From: an uncultured Bacteriovoracaceae bacterium
Lineage (GTDB): Bacteria > Bdellovibrionota > Bacteriovoracia > Bacteriovoracales > Bacteriovoracaceae
Length of the DNA stretch: 64,000 bases
Assembly: GCA_937931205.1 (NCBI GenBank)
Contig: CALHBF010000012.1
Location: 43,895-107,894, forward strand
Direction of reading: 5' to 3'
A program made the position numbers and the translations under genes. Below, piece by piece: positions 9,753-19,611 of this stretch (position 1 is its first letter; every line of letters begins with the position of its first letter). A model generated the notes under the pieces. That model was not told the origin of the DNA. It ran no database searches and saw only the letters and a program-made list of their open reading frames with translations.

Positions 9753-10847
9753 TTAATCTTTTAGAACTAAGTTATCTTTGTGGATGGCCACTCGTGAGTG
9801 CACATCCTTAATTATATCCGCGATCTCTGCTGATTTTCTGCCTTTAACCAATTCCATCTCACGAGCATTAAATTCACTGATACCTACTGCCAGGATTTTA
9901 CTCTTATATTTGATGGCAATAATATCTCCGCGATTAAATCCTCCGCTGACTTTCTTGATACCAATAGGTAGAAGAGAAGAGTTTCCTTTTAGCAGCGCTT
10001 CGGCACAGCCTTCATCAACCACCACCCATGAATCATTCTTGGCAATCGTCTGAAGCCATGATTTGCGTCGAGACTTTTGTTTGAGAGGATTTCCAGTAAA
10101 GAGCGTTCCACCTTCGCCTCGAAGCAGACGTGTGATGGGAGTCTGAATGAGAAATGTTCCGATGATGACATCAATGCCATTCGGAGTAAGTTTCCTCACT
10201 GCTGCAATCTTTGTGTCCATGCCACCTCGGCCGACACTGGTCTTGGCAGCAAACTTAACACCCGAGAAGTCATCTTTAAAGTCCACAACCTCAAAACGCT
10301 TTGCATCCGGCTCTTTAGGGTTTTTATCAAAGAGTCCGTCAGCTTCTGTGAGAAGAATTAGTTTTTCAGCATCAGTCGCTTCAGTAATCATCACTGCTAA
10401 CTGATCATTATCTCCCACGGTAATCTCTGCAAAAGAAACCGTGTCGTTCTCATTGACGATAGGGAGGATGTTATTTTCAAGAAGGGTATTGATGGTATTG
10501 CGAATATTTAAAAACCGCTTACGGTCTTTAAAATCTTCGTGAGTCACTAGAATCTGAGCACAGGAAACTCCAAGAGATCCTAGCACTTCAACATAGGCCT
10601 TCATTAAGAGTGGCTGGCCTAGGGCCGCACGCGCTTGCTGATAGGAAATCATCATTTTCTTTTCAACAGGTTTGGTGATGAGGCTTCCAGAAGCATTGAT
10701 AGCACCTGAACTGACAAGAATTGGCTGAACCCCAAGAGAATAGAGGTTCTTAAGCTCTAGGGCGAGCTTTTGAATCTTTTCTATATCAACGCCCCCTTCC
10801 GGTTTTGTAACCGCAAGAGAGCCGAATTTAATAACAATTCTCTTCAT
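9753..10847 (-). CDS. proB: Glutamate 5-kinase
   Basis: First enzyme of proline synthesis, phosphorylating glutamate with ATP. The 364-residue protein has the amino acid kinase domain (VSSGAINAS near residue 45, NENDTVSFAEITVGDNDQLA near 140) and a C-terminal PUA domain from about 275. That is the full E. coli-type layout. The start codon overlaps the scoB stop by one base (TAATG), so translation is coupled. proA is not in the window. Grouping with ketoacid CoA-transferase genes is unusual and probably just operon packing. Confidence 0.95.
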   Translation of the reverse strand: MKRIVIKFGSLAVTKPEGGVDIEKIQKLALELKNLYSLGVQPILVSSGAINASGSLITKPVEKKMMISYQQARAALGQPLLMKAYVEVLGSLGVSCAQILVTHEDFKDRKRFLNIRNTINTLLENNILPIVNENDTVSFAEITVGDNDQLAVMITEATDAEKLILLTEADGLFDKNPKEPDAKRFEVVDFKDDFSGVKFAAKTSVGRGGMDTKIAAVRKLTPNGIDVIIGTFLIQTPITRLLRGEGGTLFTGNPLKQKSRRKSWLQTIAKNDSWVVVDEGCAEALLKGNSSLLPIGIKKVSGGFNRGDIIAIKYKSKILAVGISEFNAREMELVKGRKSAEIADIIKDVHSRVAIHKDNLVLKD

Positions 10848-11503
10848 TAAAAAGTCATCTCCGGAATATCTCCATTAATAACTAAGGGCGCTTCGGTAAG
10901 TGACTTAATTTCTTCTACACTTACTCCTGGTGCGCGCTCAAGAAGATGGAATTTTCCATTTTCAAGTTTAAGAACTGCTAAATCAGTAACAACCAGCTTA
11001 ACGCAATCAACACCTGTGAGTGGCAGAGAGCACTTATTTAAAATTTTAGACTTTCCATCTTTGGAAGCATGACTCATGGCCACGATAATATTTTCAGCAC
11101 CGGCAACAAGATCCATCGCCCCGCCCATGCCTTTGACCATCTTTCCAGGAATCATCCAAGAGGCAAGTGCACCTGTAATGTCGACTTCAAATGCTCCAAG
11201 CACAGTCAGATCAACGTGTCCGCCTCTGATCATGGCAAATGAATCAGCAGATGAGAAAAATGCAGCTCCATCAATGACTGTTACTGTTTGTTTACCGGCA
11301 TTGATAAGATCCGGATCAACTGTGGCTTCAGTAGGGAATTCACCCATTCCAAGAATTCCGTTCTCAGATTGAAACATCACTGAAATTCCCTTTGGGATAT
11401 AGTTAGCAACTAGAGTAGGAATACCTATTCCAAGATTCACGTAGAAGCCGTCTCTAAGTTCTTTTGCAATTCTTTGAGCAATCTGCTCTCTTGATAGTGC
11501 CAT
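10847..11503 (-). CDS. scoB: 3-oxoacid CoA-transferase subunit B
   Basis: Beta subunit of a class I CoA-transferase that moves CoA between succinyl-CoA (or acetyl-CoA) and acetoacetate. The catalytic glutamate is E47 in QSENGILG, and the glycine-rich [11 protein letters not shown] and [18 protein letters not shown] blocks are intact. At 218 residues it is full length. It follows scoA by 12 bp and supplies the partner half of the enzyme. It may serve acetoacetate use alongside fadBA and the acetoacetyl-CoA needs of the mevalonate pathway. Confidence 0.93.
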   Translation of the reverse strand: MALSREQIAQRIAKELRDGFYVNLGIGIPTLVANYIPKGISVMFQSENGILGMGEFPTEATVDPDLINAGKQTVTVIDGAAFFSSADSFAMIRGGHVDLTVLGAFEVDITGALASWMIPGKMVKGMGGAMDLVAGAENIIVAMSHASKDGKSKILNKCSLPLTGVDCVKLVVTDLAVLKLENGKFHLLERAPGVSVEEIKSLTEAPLVINGDIPEMTF

Positions 11504-11515
11504 ATATAGTCTCGC

Positions 11516-12217
11516 TTATTTCTTAATTGTTTTTTGCTCGATACGTTTTTCAAATGTTCCTTTGATCACTCGATCAACATAAATTCCAGGAACATGAATG
11601 AAGTTGGGATCAAGCTCACCAGGTTCAACAATTTCTTCCACTTCAACCACTGTGATTTTTCCTGCTGAACACATCATAGGATTAAAGTTCGCTGCTGTTT
11701 TTCTAAAAATAAGATTTCCGAATTTATCAGCTTTCCAAGCTTTGATCAGAGCAAAATCTGCTTTAGGAAAAGCGCTCTCTAAGATGTAAGGACGGCCATC
11801 GATGACTTTAACATCTTTGCCTTCGGCCACAATTGTTCCGTAACCAGTTGCTGTGAAGAAAGCAGGAATTCCTGCACCGGTTGCACGAATTTTTTCTGCA
11901 AGTGTTCCCTGCGGAGTAAGTTCTAATTCAAGTTCACCTGAGAGAACTTGTTTTTCAAAAAGAACGTTTTCTCCCACATAACTTGAAATCATTTTTTTTA
12001 TTTGTTTTTGTTCAAGAAGAAGACCAAGTCCAAATCCATCAACTCCTGCGTTGTTTGAAACACAAGTCAGACCTGTTACTCCGCTTTTTTGAATGTAATG
12101 AATAAGGTTCTCAGGAATACCACAAAGGCCAAAGCCTCCGACCATAAGAAACATATTGCTAGTGAGACCTTTGAGTGCCTCGTCATAAGTAGAAACGACC
12201 TTGTTAAAGCCGGCCAT
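11516..12217 (-). CDS. scoA: 3-oxoacid CoA-transferase subunit A
   Basis: Alpha subunit of the same class I CoA-transferase, 233 residues. The CoA-binding loop [13 protein letters not shown] (about residues 27-39) and the C-terminal [29 protein letters not shown] blocks are characteristic. The ribosome site AAGGAG lies before ATG 12217. It is the first gene of a six-gene minus-strand operon running to 8147, and the terminator at 12275-12297 isolates it from the upstream endonuclease gene. Confidence 0.93.
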   Translation of the reverse strand: MAGFNKVVSTYDEALKGLTSNMFLMVGGFGLCGIPENLIHYIQKSGVTGLTCVSNNAGVDGFGLGLLLEQKQIKKMISSYVGENVLFEKQVLSGELELELTPQGTLAEKIRATGAGIPAFFTATGYGTIVAEGKDVKVIDGRPYILESAFPKADFALIKAWKADKFGNLIFRKTAANFNPMMCSAGKITVVEVEEIVEPGELDPNFIHVPGIYVDRVIKGTFEKRIEQKTIKK

Positions 12218-12274
12218 GATGAACTCCTTTTCTATTAGTAAAAAGGTACTTGATTTAAGGTGAAGTGTAAAAAA

Positions 12275-12297
12275 AAAGCCCCTCTAAGAGGGGCTTT
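12275..12297 (-). terminator. Intrinsic terminator after the endonuclease I gene
   Basis: A 10-bp stem (AAAGCCCCTC/GAGGGGCTTT, loop TAA) runs into T8 on the minus strand, 10 nt after the stop of the gene ending at 12307. It is the clearest terminator of the region. Confidence 0.9.
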
Positions 12298-12306
12298 ATG
12301 TGCGGA

Positions 12307-13125
12307 TTAGAAATCTCCGATGGTGTCTGTTAACTCAGGGTGATCAATAAATGGGTTTCTTACCAGTTGGTGTTGGAAGATTTTGCTGTGACGCTCGATC
12401 TCTTCCTGATCCACTGGATCCATTTTATCCCAAAGACGAAGGATTACTTCTTCAGCTGGGTGAATAACCATGTTGTAACGAGTAGCGAAGTAGAAAAGAG
12501 CGCGAGCTACGTTACCTTGGTGTTCTTGCGGCGGGTTGAATACGTTGTTTCTCGAGTTGAAGCGAGAGATGTGACAGTAATCAAGATCTAGTGAATCTTG
12601 GTTAGCTGAAACATCACCGAATGGGTAGTTACCACGACGAGAGTTGGCAACTGAGTCAGTCGGGAATAAGTGGTGAAGATCTGATTTCTGCATTTCTTTT
12701 TGGAAGCGACCAGTAAACTTAGATTGAGGCCATGTATGCTCAGTATTTACTTCATCGTGACGGTTCATAGCATCACGTGTGCTTTCAAAGTAAAACTTCT
12801 TATCGCAGTAAACATCGCGAACGAAAGTTCCTTGATTGTCTTTTTGGATATCAAGCTCGCCGAACATTACGATTCTAGCATTTGTGTAGCCTAGAACGTT
12901 TTGTTGGTAGCATTTTGAGTTAGCGCCGGCCTCTCTACAAGATTCAACGATTTTATCGTAACCACCGTTCACAGGAACGTGTGAGCTGTTGAGAATCTTA
13001 TGAAGCTGTTCTTTAGATACGCGCGGGTAACTTCTGTAAAAATCTTCTCCGTAGTATGCGAATCTTTCTTGAGCCGCATGCGCTAGAGATGTAAGAAAAG
13101 TAAGAGCTAGTAAAAGTTTTTTCAT
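12307..13125 (-). CDS. Secreted endonuclease I family nuclease
   Basis: A 272-residue EndA/NucM-type nuclease with a signal peptide (residues 1 to about 17, cut after AHA). The beta-beta-alpha metal motif is visible as NTEHTWPQS near residue 128, with the catalytic His and the downstream DLHHLFPTDSVANSRRGNYPFG block. Four Cys are placed for disulphides, as in periplasmic Vibrio and E. coli relatives. It degrades DNA non-specifically outside the cytoplasm, which suits digestion of prey DNA if the host is a predator. It is monocistronic, with its own terminator. Confidence 0.92.
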   Translation of the reverse strand: MKKLLLALTFLTSLAHAAQERFAYYGEDFYRSYPRVSKEQLHKILNSSHVPVNGGYDKIVESCREAGANSKCYQQNVLGYTNARIVMFGELDIQKDNQGTFVRDVYCDKKFYFESTRDAMNRHDEVNTEHTWPQSKFTGRFQKEMQKSDLHHLFPTDSVANSRRGNYPFGDVSANQDSLDLDYCHISRFNSRNNVFNPPQEHQGNVARALFYFATRYNMVIHPAEEVILRLWDKMDPVDQEEIERHSKIFQHQLVRNPFIDHPELTDTIGDF

Positions 13126-13250
13126 AGGATTCCGTTTCCTTTTTTAAAATCGTATGAAAGCCTAGCTTAAAAGTCACTTAATTTTTTCTAATATTTCACT
13201 TTAACAAAAATTTAACATTAGAGAGAGAAGTCCTTAACTTATCTTACAAT

Positions 13251-13814
13251 TCATCGCTCTGTGTAAGAAAGATAGAGCTCTACTTTCTCAATAGCTTTCT
13301 TGAGAGCGAGATTGATGTGCATCTTAGGGGATTCTAGCCCTGGATCAAGTGTAAGAAGCTTTGAGGCCCAGTGAGTCATGACTGGCAGTTGATGTTCTAC
13401 AGGGTCCAAAGCGACCTTGCGGGCGTCTTCAGGGTAGGTTTCTTTTAAAATTTTACAAATACTTGCTTGGGGTTTGCGATTTTTGTCGAGGTAAGCACTG
13501 GCTCCAAACATACGGCAAATGGAAGGGCGAGTTTGATAGAGATGGCAGCGGTTGTTCTTGATTCCTATGCAGAACTGGTTAGTCTGCATGCTTTGTTCGA
13601 TTTCTTGGAGGTAGTGGTCGGTAAGGTTGTTGTCATGAAAGTAGAGGGCCATGGGTAGCATCTCGAGTACGGATGCCTCTATCGAGGGGTTTTGGCAACA
13701 CCTCCCGCAGTCGCTGGGGCACTGTAAATTATTCCCAGATTGGGCATGAGAAAATTCACGAGACATTTCTTCGTAAACTTTTAAAAGATTTTCACAAAAT
13801 TCTCTGATATCCAT
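13251..13814 (-). CDS. YkgJ-family cysteine-cluster protein
   Basis: A 187-residue protein with the zinc/iron-binding pattern CPSDCGRCC near residue 32, then CIGIKNNRCHLYQTRPSICRMF. This is the signature of the YkgJ (CxxCxxCC) family. The function is unknown; a metal-binding or redox role is assumed. The ATG at 13814 has AGGA 5 nt upstream. It diverges from the RlmM-like gene with only 8 bp between start codons, so the promoters must lie within the opposite gene. Confidence 0.85.
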   Translation of the reverse strand: MDIREFCENLLKVYEEMSREFSHAQSGNNLQCPSDCGRCCQNPSIEASVLEMLPMALYFHDNNLTDHYLQEIEQSMQTNQFCIGIKNNRCHLYQTRPSICRMFGASAYLDKNRKPQASICKILKETYPEDARKVALDPVEHQLPVMTHWASKLLTLDPGLESPKMHINLALKKAIEKVELYLSYTER

Positions 13815-13822
13815 ACAATCCT

Positions 13823-14725
13823 ATGACTCAGTATTTTTTTGCACTTGTTAATCCGGAAGTCGAGAGCTTGTTCAAGCTGGAGATGAAGCTTTATTACCCT
13901 CAAATGAAACTGGCCTATTCTAGATCAGGTTTTTTTACTTTCAAAGGGGGGGATGAAAAAAAATTTCAACCATTAATGTGTCGTCTGTCCGGCCGCTGCA
14001 TCGGCAAGATTGATCTTAAAGATCTGAAGGCACCTTTTTGGGCCTGGAAGAGAACTGAAGAGCTCAATCTATCACCAGAATTAACCCAAATATCCGACAA
14101 TACTTGGTTCAAAATCGGAGAAACTGCTCGTCTGTTGATGATGGTCGGCGAGAACGAATATTGGTTAGGGGAGTATGAGTTAGAAGAAGATCATCTTCAA
14201 ACTCCGGGTGAGGTTTCATTTCTTAAGGATATTGATTCACCATCACGGGCCTATTATAAAATTGCTGAGGCCGCTGAAGCTTTAAACCTTGATTTTGCCG
14301 AAGGGGTAAGGGTTTTAGAACTAGGGAGTGCCCCTGGTGGAGCTAGTCAGTTTTTACTTGAGCAGGGATGTGAAGTGATTGGTGTAGACCCAGCACTAAT
14401 GGACCCTAAGATTTTAAAGTACCCTCGCTTCAAACATTTTAAAGCACCTTTTGAATCTCTTACAGAGAGAAGTATTAGGGATAGAATTGACTGGATTGTT
14501 TCAGATATTAACCTTCCACCGACTGTGGTGATTAAAGAGGTCTTGAGACTTGAATCGTTCTTGCAACCTAAAGGTCTTGTTCTGACTTTAAAACTTAATC
14601 AGGATAAACATTTGGAGCATCTAGGGAAAATCATTTCTCAGGTAGAGAAGGCAGGGTTTAGAATCTTTGTTAAACACCTACCGACTCACCGTAAAGAAGT
14701 TGCTCTTATAGCTTGGCGCTCATAA
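13823..14725 (+). CDS. RlmM/FtsJ-like SAM-dependent methyltransferase
   Basis: A 300-residue Rossmann methyltransferase. SAM motif I is VLELGSAPGGASQFLL near residue 168, the acidic strand is VIGVDPALMDP, the DWIVSDINLPP block gives the motif IV Asp, and a Lys lies near the end. The arrangement matches RlmM, which 2'-O-methylates C2498 of 23S rRNA, with an N-terminal THUMP-like portion that seems reduced. RNA is thus the likely substrate but the site is inferred. The gene overlaps the facing oxidoreductase gene by 20 bp. Confidence 0.8.
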   Translation: MTQYFFALVNPEVESLFKLEMKLYYPQMKLAYSRSGFFTFKGGDEKKFQPLMCRLSGRCIGKIDLKDLKAPFWAWKRTEELNLSPELTQISDNTWFKIGETARLLMMVGENEYWLGEYELEEDHLQTPGEVSFLKDIDSPSRAYYKIAEAAEALNLDFAEGVRVLELGSAPGGASQFLLEQGCEVIGVDPALMDPKILKYPRFKHFKAPFESLTERSIRDRIDWIVSDINLPPTVVIKEVLRLESFLQPKGLVLTLKLNQDKHLEHLGKIISQVEKAGFRIFVKHLPTHRKEVALIAWRS

Positions 14726-16031
14726 AACCAGTTGGGAAAAACTGGTTGTGCGGGTCAAGCATCCCTTTAATCTCACCAAAGAAATTCTTCTCCGTTTGAG
14801 AGTAGAATTTCTTAATGTAGGGTTGCTTCAGCATACCAATTCCATGTTCAGCAAATGGTGAACCTTCCCATTTTAGAACTTCATCATAAAGCTTAATGAA
14901 TTCCTCATCACATTTGGCCGCTTGAGTCTTCTCAGGCATATAATTGAAGTGAAGGTGAGCATCACCAAAGTGCCCAAATAGGCAGTAGCGAATGCCAATG
15001 TCTTTTGCGCTACGGTAGAAGTTTAAAAGTTCTTTGAATTTGTCAGGATGAACCTGAACGTCTGTTCCCTTTTTAACAACACCCATTTGTGAATTGACTT
15101 CAAAAATAGCGCGAGGAACCGCCGCACGAATGTGGTGGAATTTTGACTCTGTGATTTCAAAAACCTGATCAATAGTTGTGTGTTCAAGATTTGAGAGGAA
15201 GTTCTCATAAACATCTTCAAAATGCTCAGAGCGAATTTCCAAGAAGATTACATCCTGATTTACGCCCAGTTTTTCATCATCTTTGAGATAGTTCATGCAG
15301 TTGCTATCCAGAAGCTCAACACTCACTAGTTTCTCTCGAAGATTTTGAACTTTTTGATGGATTTCTAAATGAGGAGCAATGTTTTCTTCCCAGCGAGGAA
15401 GGAGGATGAAAACAAAATTGATATCAAAGTCTTCAGTTGTTTCAATCTCAACTTCAGTCACAATTCCTAGTTGTCCTTCTGTTCCGATCATCAGATCAAT
15501 GGCCTTTTCCATACGAGGGAAAGGAGCATTTTTAAGAGTCTGGTACTTCTTAAAATCATTCTGATAATCTTTCAGGCTTGGAGTTTCAATAGGAAGTATA
15601 TCGGTACTTTTGAGTTCCTTTTCTTCACCATTAAAATCAAGATACTTTAAGCGTTTCACCTGACTTCTCATGGTTCCGAAACTATAGCATCTCTCACCCG
15701 TACAACTGGTAGCGACGCCGGCCGAAATAAGGGCCAGCTGCTCAGTTGGCGAAGTCATGAGATTGCGACCAAAGCCTTTTAAGTAGGACTTCGCTTCTTG
15801 CCAAGAAACGGCCCCTTTCACTAGCAGGCGTTTTTCAGGCGTCAAAGACATGCTTGAAGGAAGTTTTGAGAGGTCACCAACGATGATCTCTTCATCTTTA
15901 AAAATCGTCTCTAAACGATCGTAGGGAATAACCGTCGAAGTTTGAGAAGAATGGTAGAATGATTTCTTATGAGTTTTTAAATGGGACTTTAGTTCGTCCA
16001 GGGAGTAAAATACTTTTGTTGAAATGGCCAT
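14706..16031 (-). CDS. FAD-binding oxidoreductase, GlcD/D-lactate dehydrogenase type
   Basis: A 441-residue member of the VAO/PCMH flavoprotein family. The FAD-binding part includes SPTEQLALISAGVATSCTGERCYSFGTM (about 92-118) and the later GTEGQLGIVTEVEI. The C-terminal FAD-linked oxidase domain holds YCLFGHFGDAHLHFNY and AEHGIGMLKQPYIKKF, the usual catalytic His region. It probably oxidises a 2-hydroxyacid such as D-lactate or glycolate; the substrate is not set by sequence. The 3' end overlaps the RlmM-like gene on the other strand. The start diverges from the CoA-binding gene. Confidence 0.88.
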   Translation of the reverse strand: MAISTKVFYSLDELKSHLKTHKKSFYHSSQTSTVIPYDRLETIFKDEEIIVGDLSKLPSSMSLTPEKRLLVKGAVSWQEAKSYLKGFGRNLMTSPTEQLALISAGVATSCTGERCYSFGTMRSQVKRLKYLDFNGEEKELKSTDILPIETPSLKDYQNDFKKYQTLKNAPFPRMEKAIDLMIGTEGQLGIVTEVEIETTEDFDINFVFILLPRWEENIAPHLEIHQKVQNLREKLVSVELLDSNCMNYLKDDEKLGVNQDVIFLEIRSEHFEDVYENFLSNLEHTTIDQVFEITESKFHHIRAAVPRAIFEVNSQMGVVKKGTDVQVHPDKFKELLNFYRSAKDIGIRYCLFGHFGDAHLHFNYMPEKTQAAKCDEEFIKLYDEVLKWEGSPFAEHGIGMLKQPYIKKFYSQTEKNFFGEIKGMLDPHNQFFPTGFMSAKL

Positions 16032-16083
16032 AATAGGATCTCACTTTTGGTCATATTCTAAACCCGATGAACTGGAGTTGTAT

Positions 16084-16440
16084 ATGAAAGTTGTTGTTTT
16101 AGGGGCAAGTCCGAGCCCGGAACGTTATGCTCATATGGCCTGGAAGCTCTTGGAGGAGTTCAAACATGAGGTAACTCTGGTGAACCCCCTTTATCAGGAA
16201 ATTGAGGGCAGGGTTTGTTACCCCAATCTATCAGATCTCAAAAATATCGATACCGTTACCCTTTATGTCACCCCTAAGCATTTAAAACCTCATATGAGCG
16301 AGCTGATTCGCTTAAAACCTCGGAGAGTAATTGCTAATCCCGGCACCTTTGATGCGGAATTAATGGGTCAATTAAAACAGGCCGGGATTATGGTGGATGA
16401 TGCCTGTACCTTAGTTCTTCTCAGAACTGGGCAGTTTTAA
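16084..16440 (+). CDS. CoA-binding domain protein (YccU-like)
   Basis: A small Rossmann protein of 118 residues that begins KVVVLGASPSPERYAHMA, the nucleotide-binding loop of the CoA-binding/YccU family. It ends with NPGTFDAELMGQLKQAGIMVDDACTLV, which carries the conserved Cys. I chose ATG 16084 because GGAG lies 7 nt upstream and the fold begins there; 20 extra upstream codons lack both. The family role is unclear, with CoA or a related nucleotide as the presumed ligand. The next gene (U32 peptidase) starts 59 bp downstream. Confidence 0.88.
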   Translation: MKVVVLGASPSPERYAHMAWKLLEEFKHEVTLVNPLYQEIEGRVCYPNLSDLKNIDTVTLYVTPKHLKPHMSELIRLKPRRVIANPGTFDAELMGQLKQAGIMVDDACTLVLLRTGQF

Positions 16441-16499
16441 GAGTAGAATTTACTCACCTCTGGTGTACGAACGGGTGCAATTCGAGTACATTGCACCCC

Positions 16500-18947
16500 A
16501 TGAGAAATACTGAATTACTTCTTCCTGTAGGAGACATGAATATGCTCCTAGCGGCCATCCACCATGGGGCCGATGCTGTTTATATGGGTGTGCCTTACTT
16601 CAATGCTCGTGGCAGAAGTCAGGATTTCTCCTATCAAGATCTCAAGGAAATGATTGATCTGGCCCATCTCTATGGAGTGAAAGTCAATCTTGCTTTTAAC
16701 GTAGTCATCTTTGAATCAGAAATTCCAAAAATTAAAGAAGCACTCGAAAATATTCTTCCCATGGGTCCTGATGCCTTTATTGTTCAGGATCTGGGACTGG
16801 CCAAAATTATTCGAGAAATGGCCCCTACCCAGCGGATCCATGCTTCAACTCAAATGACAGTCACCAATGCTGATGCCATGGAGCTGGTCAAAGATCTTAA
16901 AATTGATCGCTTCGTGCTAGGGCGTGAGAACTCAATCCCTGAAATTGAACTTATCCGCAGTCAAACGGATAAAGAATTAGAAGTGTTTGTTCATGGGGCA
17001 CTTTGTGTGGCCTACTCTGGCCAGTGCTTTACTTCTGAATCCATCGGTGGGCGAAGTGCCAACCGTGGCCAGTGTGCTCAAAGCTGTCGCCTAGATTATG
17101 AACTATGGGTTGATGATAAGCTCAAAGAGATGGGAGATAAAAAGTATTTTGTTTCTCCAAAAGACCTGATGGGTCTCTCAGAAATCAGTAAGCTCAAAAG
17201 TATTGGTGTTGATTCTTTCAAGATCGAAGGACGACTCAAAGCTCCTGAATATGTGGCCGCCACAGCTCATCATTACCGAGAAGTGCTTGATGGCAAGTCT
17301 TTGAATATGGAGGGGCGTGCTCAAGAGCTTTCATCGACTTACTCCAGAGGTTTTTTTACTGGTTGGCTCAATGGAGTGGATCACCAGAATTTGGTTGATG
17401 GAACTTTTAGTTCTCACCGCGGAATGCATATCGGCCAGATTGATTCGGTTAAAAACAAAACTATTTCCATTAAAACGGCCACTCCTCTCAAAGCTGGCCA
17501 AGGACTGCTATTTGTCTCTGATGGGGTGGAAGTTGGATCAAAAATTTTTAGTGCGAAGAATTTCAGTGGCAAACAAGAAGTTGAACTTGTGACTCGCATT
17601 GATGTTGCTCGAGATGCAGAAGTTTATCTTAATTCAGATGAGGGATTAGATCGAAAGTGGCAGAAGGGATGGACCTCTCGTGAGTTCCAGAAAAGAATTC
17701 CGCTTCATATCAGTGCGGTTGCCCGTATTGGATCACCTCTCCATATTCGAGTTACTGATCCTGAGGGGAGAATCGTTGAAGTTCATTCGACAGAAGTGGT
17801 GGCAGAGGCTTCTGCTCGCCCAACAACGAGTGAAGTGATAAGTGATGAGTTAAAGAGCTTAGGAACGACCGCCTATATTGCCCATACTGTTGATTGTCAG
17901 ATTGATGATAATATTTTTATCAATCACAAATCTCTCAAAGATTTAAGAAAAGAGTTTGTTCGTTTAATGAATGAATCTCGTCTGGCCCGAGTGAATCCTT
18001 TGCTAGGAGATTTTCCTGCGAAGAAGCTTGCCAGTGTTCAGAGTACTCAGACCAAACTTAACATTCTGCTGCGCTCGTTGAAGCAGGTGGAGTATTTAAA
18101 AGAGCATTTTGCTGATATTCAAAAAGATGCAGGACACATTGCTGGTGTTATTTTAGATTTTGAATTCGGTAAAGATTATGGGCCAAGCATTCAGATGTTA
18201 AGAGATGTAGGTCTTCGCGCAGGAATTGCCACAACTCGAATTTTGAAGCCTAAAGAGTATTACAATTTAAATACCATCGTTCGTCACAACCCTGATTTTA
18301 TTCTTGTTCGAAATCTTGGGGCCCTTAATTATTTAAAAGAGCAGACGAAGATTCCTCTTATCGGTGACTTCTCTTTAAACATCACCAACTCTTATGCGCT
18401 TGATTACATTTTGAGTAAGGGCCTTGAGACTGTGAATTTAAGTTATGATCTTAATGGTGATCAATTGCGAGATGTGGCCCGCAGTAACCCAGCTGGGGCC
18501 GAGGTGACAATTCACCAGTACATGCCTGAGTTTCACATGGAACATTGTGTGTTTGCTGCTTTCTTATCAAAGGGACATTCATTCAAGGACTGCGGAAAGC
18601 CGTGTGAGAAACATGAATTAAAATTAAAAGACCCTTATAATAACTGGCACTATTTGAAAGCAGATCATGAGTGTCGAAATACTTTCTTTAAAGCAACTCC
18701 TCAGTCAGCTTCATTTATGTTTGAAGAGCTAAAAGATTTAGGTGTTGGAACTTTCCGTTTGGAACTTCTCGATGAGTCAGGTGAAGCTTTGATGTTGAAG
18801 ATCAAAAATTATCTGGGTCTTGTTAGCGGAAGCTTGAATTCTCGCCAAGTGGTAGATGCTCTTCGCATGGTAGAGACTTATGGCCTCTCTACTGGCCAGT
18901 TAGGTAAGAAAGATGGCTATAAAGATAAAAAACAAGTTAGAACTTAA
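16500..18947 (+). CDS. U32-family protein, RlhA-like (23S rRNA C2501 hydroxylase type)
   Basis: A large U32 family protein of 815 residues. The N-terminal barrel has the Fe-S type Cys set VHGALCVAYSGQC, then GRSANRGQCAQSCR. A DUF3656-like middle region follows, and a C-terminal barrel-like part has its own Cys group (MEHCVFAAF, CGKPCEKH). This matches the layout of RlhA/YdcP, which hydroxylates C2501 of 23S rRNA using prephenate-derived chemistry, although it is longer than the E. coli protein. ATG 16500 is preferred over the TTG nine bases upstream. The 3' end overlaps rluE on the other strand by 11 bp. Confidence 0.85.
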   Translation: MRNTELLLPVGDMNMLLAAIHHGADAVYMGVPYFNARGRSQDFSYQDLKEMIDLAHLYGVKVNLAFNVVIFESEIPKIKEALENILPMGPDAFIVQDLGLAKIIREMAPTQRIHASTQMTVTNADAMELVKDLKIDRFVLGRENSIPEIELIRSQTDKELEVFVHGALCVAYSGQCFTSESIGGRSANRGQCAQSCRLDYELWVDDKLKEMGDKKYFVSPKDLMGLSEISKLKSIGVDSFKIEGRLKAPEYVAATAHHYREVLDGKSLNMEGRAQELSSTYSRGFFTGWLNGVDHQNLVDGTFSSHRGMHIGQIDSVKNKTISIKTATPLKAGQGLLFVSDGVEVGSKIFSAKNFSGKQEVELVTRIDVARDAEVYLNSDEGLDRKWQKGWTSREFQKRIPLHISAVARIGSPLHIRVTDPEGRIVEVHSTEVVAEASARPTTSEVISDELKSLGTTAYIAHTVDCQIDDNIFINHKSLKDLRKEFVRLMNESRLARVNPLLGDFPAKKLASVQSTQTKLNILLRSLKQVEYLKEHFADIQKDAGHIAGVILDFEFGKDYGPSIQMLRDVGLRAGIATTRILKPKEYYNLNTIVRHNPDFILVRNLGALNYLKEQTKIPLIGDFSLNITNSYALDYILSKGLETVNLSYDLNGDQLRDVARSNPAGAEVTIHQYMPEFHMEHCVFAAFLSKGHSFKDCGKPCEKHELKLKDPYNNWHYLKADHECRNTFFKATPQSASFMFEELKDLGVGTFRLELLDESGEALMLKIKNYLGLVSGSLNSRQVVDALRMVETYGLSTGQLGKKDGYKDKKQVRT

Positions 18948-19494
18948 TTTCTGATTTCTCAATTTCCTTCCACTGTCCCAGTGGAAGGTCACCTAATGTA
19001 AGATTAGCAAGACTTTTGCGAATAAGCCTGAGAGTAGGATGTCCAACTGCTGCGGTCATTTTTCTAATCTGACGATTCTTTCCTTCAACGATAGTGATCT
19101 CAATCCAATAATCCATCACAGTTTTTCGGACTCGCACCGGCGGATCTCTCGGTGGGATTTCGGGTTGCGGATCAAGAATTTTTACTTTCGCAGGTTTGGT
19201 GAGGTAGTCTTCGATTTTAAGACCTTCACGCAATTTTTTTAATGCTTCCTCACTGGGAAGTCGCTCTACTAGTACCCAATAAGTTTTTGGTTTTTCATTC
19301 TTCGGATTAAGAAGCTTCTCGATGAGCGGTCCATCATCAGTGAGAAGAAGTAGCCCTTCAGAGTCTTTATCAAGACGTCCGGCCGCATAGACCCCCTTAG
19401 GCAGATCAAACTCTGCCAGAGACCTTGCTCCATCTTCCGGTGTGAACTGGGAAAGCACTCCATATGGTTTATGGAATAAAACGTATCGACTCAT
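18937..19494 (-). CDS. rluE: RluE-like 23S rRNA pseudouridine synthase
   Basis: A 185-residue RsuA-family pseudouridine synthase without an S4 domain, which is the RluE layout. The catalytic Asp lies in AAGRLDKDSEGLLLLTDDG (near residue 40), and the C-terminal KNRQIRKMTAAVGHPTLRLIR block is conserved. RluE modifies U2457 of 23S rRNA. It converges on the RlhA-like gene, whose target C2501 lies in the same peptidyl-transferase region. A perfect 10-bp inverted repeat (18966-18975/18979-18988) lies inside its 3' codons, just past the facing stop. Confidence 0.9.
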   Translation of the reverse strand: MSRYVLFHKPYGVLSQFTPEDGARSLAEFDLPKGVYAAGRLDKDSEGLLLLTDDGPLIEKLLNPKNEKPKTYWVLVERLPSEEALKKLREGLKIEDYLTKPAKVKILDPQPEIPPRDPPVRVRKTVMDYWIEITIVEGKNRQIRKMTAAVGHPTLRLIRKSLANLTLGDLPLGQWKEIEKSEIKF

Positions 19495-19611
19495 GATTGA
19501 TATCCTATCATAAATACATACCTTAGACTTACAAAATCAAACTTCCCTTAATATTCCGTGCGCAAGTCTACCCAATTAGATATGAATAAGTTGATAACGA
19601 GGAGGAAGATC

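Noticed and set aside
14726..14747. Perfect 8-bp inverted repeat after the RlmM-like stop as a terminator
   Set aside because: No T tract follows on the + strand; it may still be a processing or pause site and is mentioned under convergent stops.
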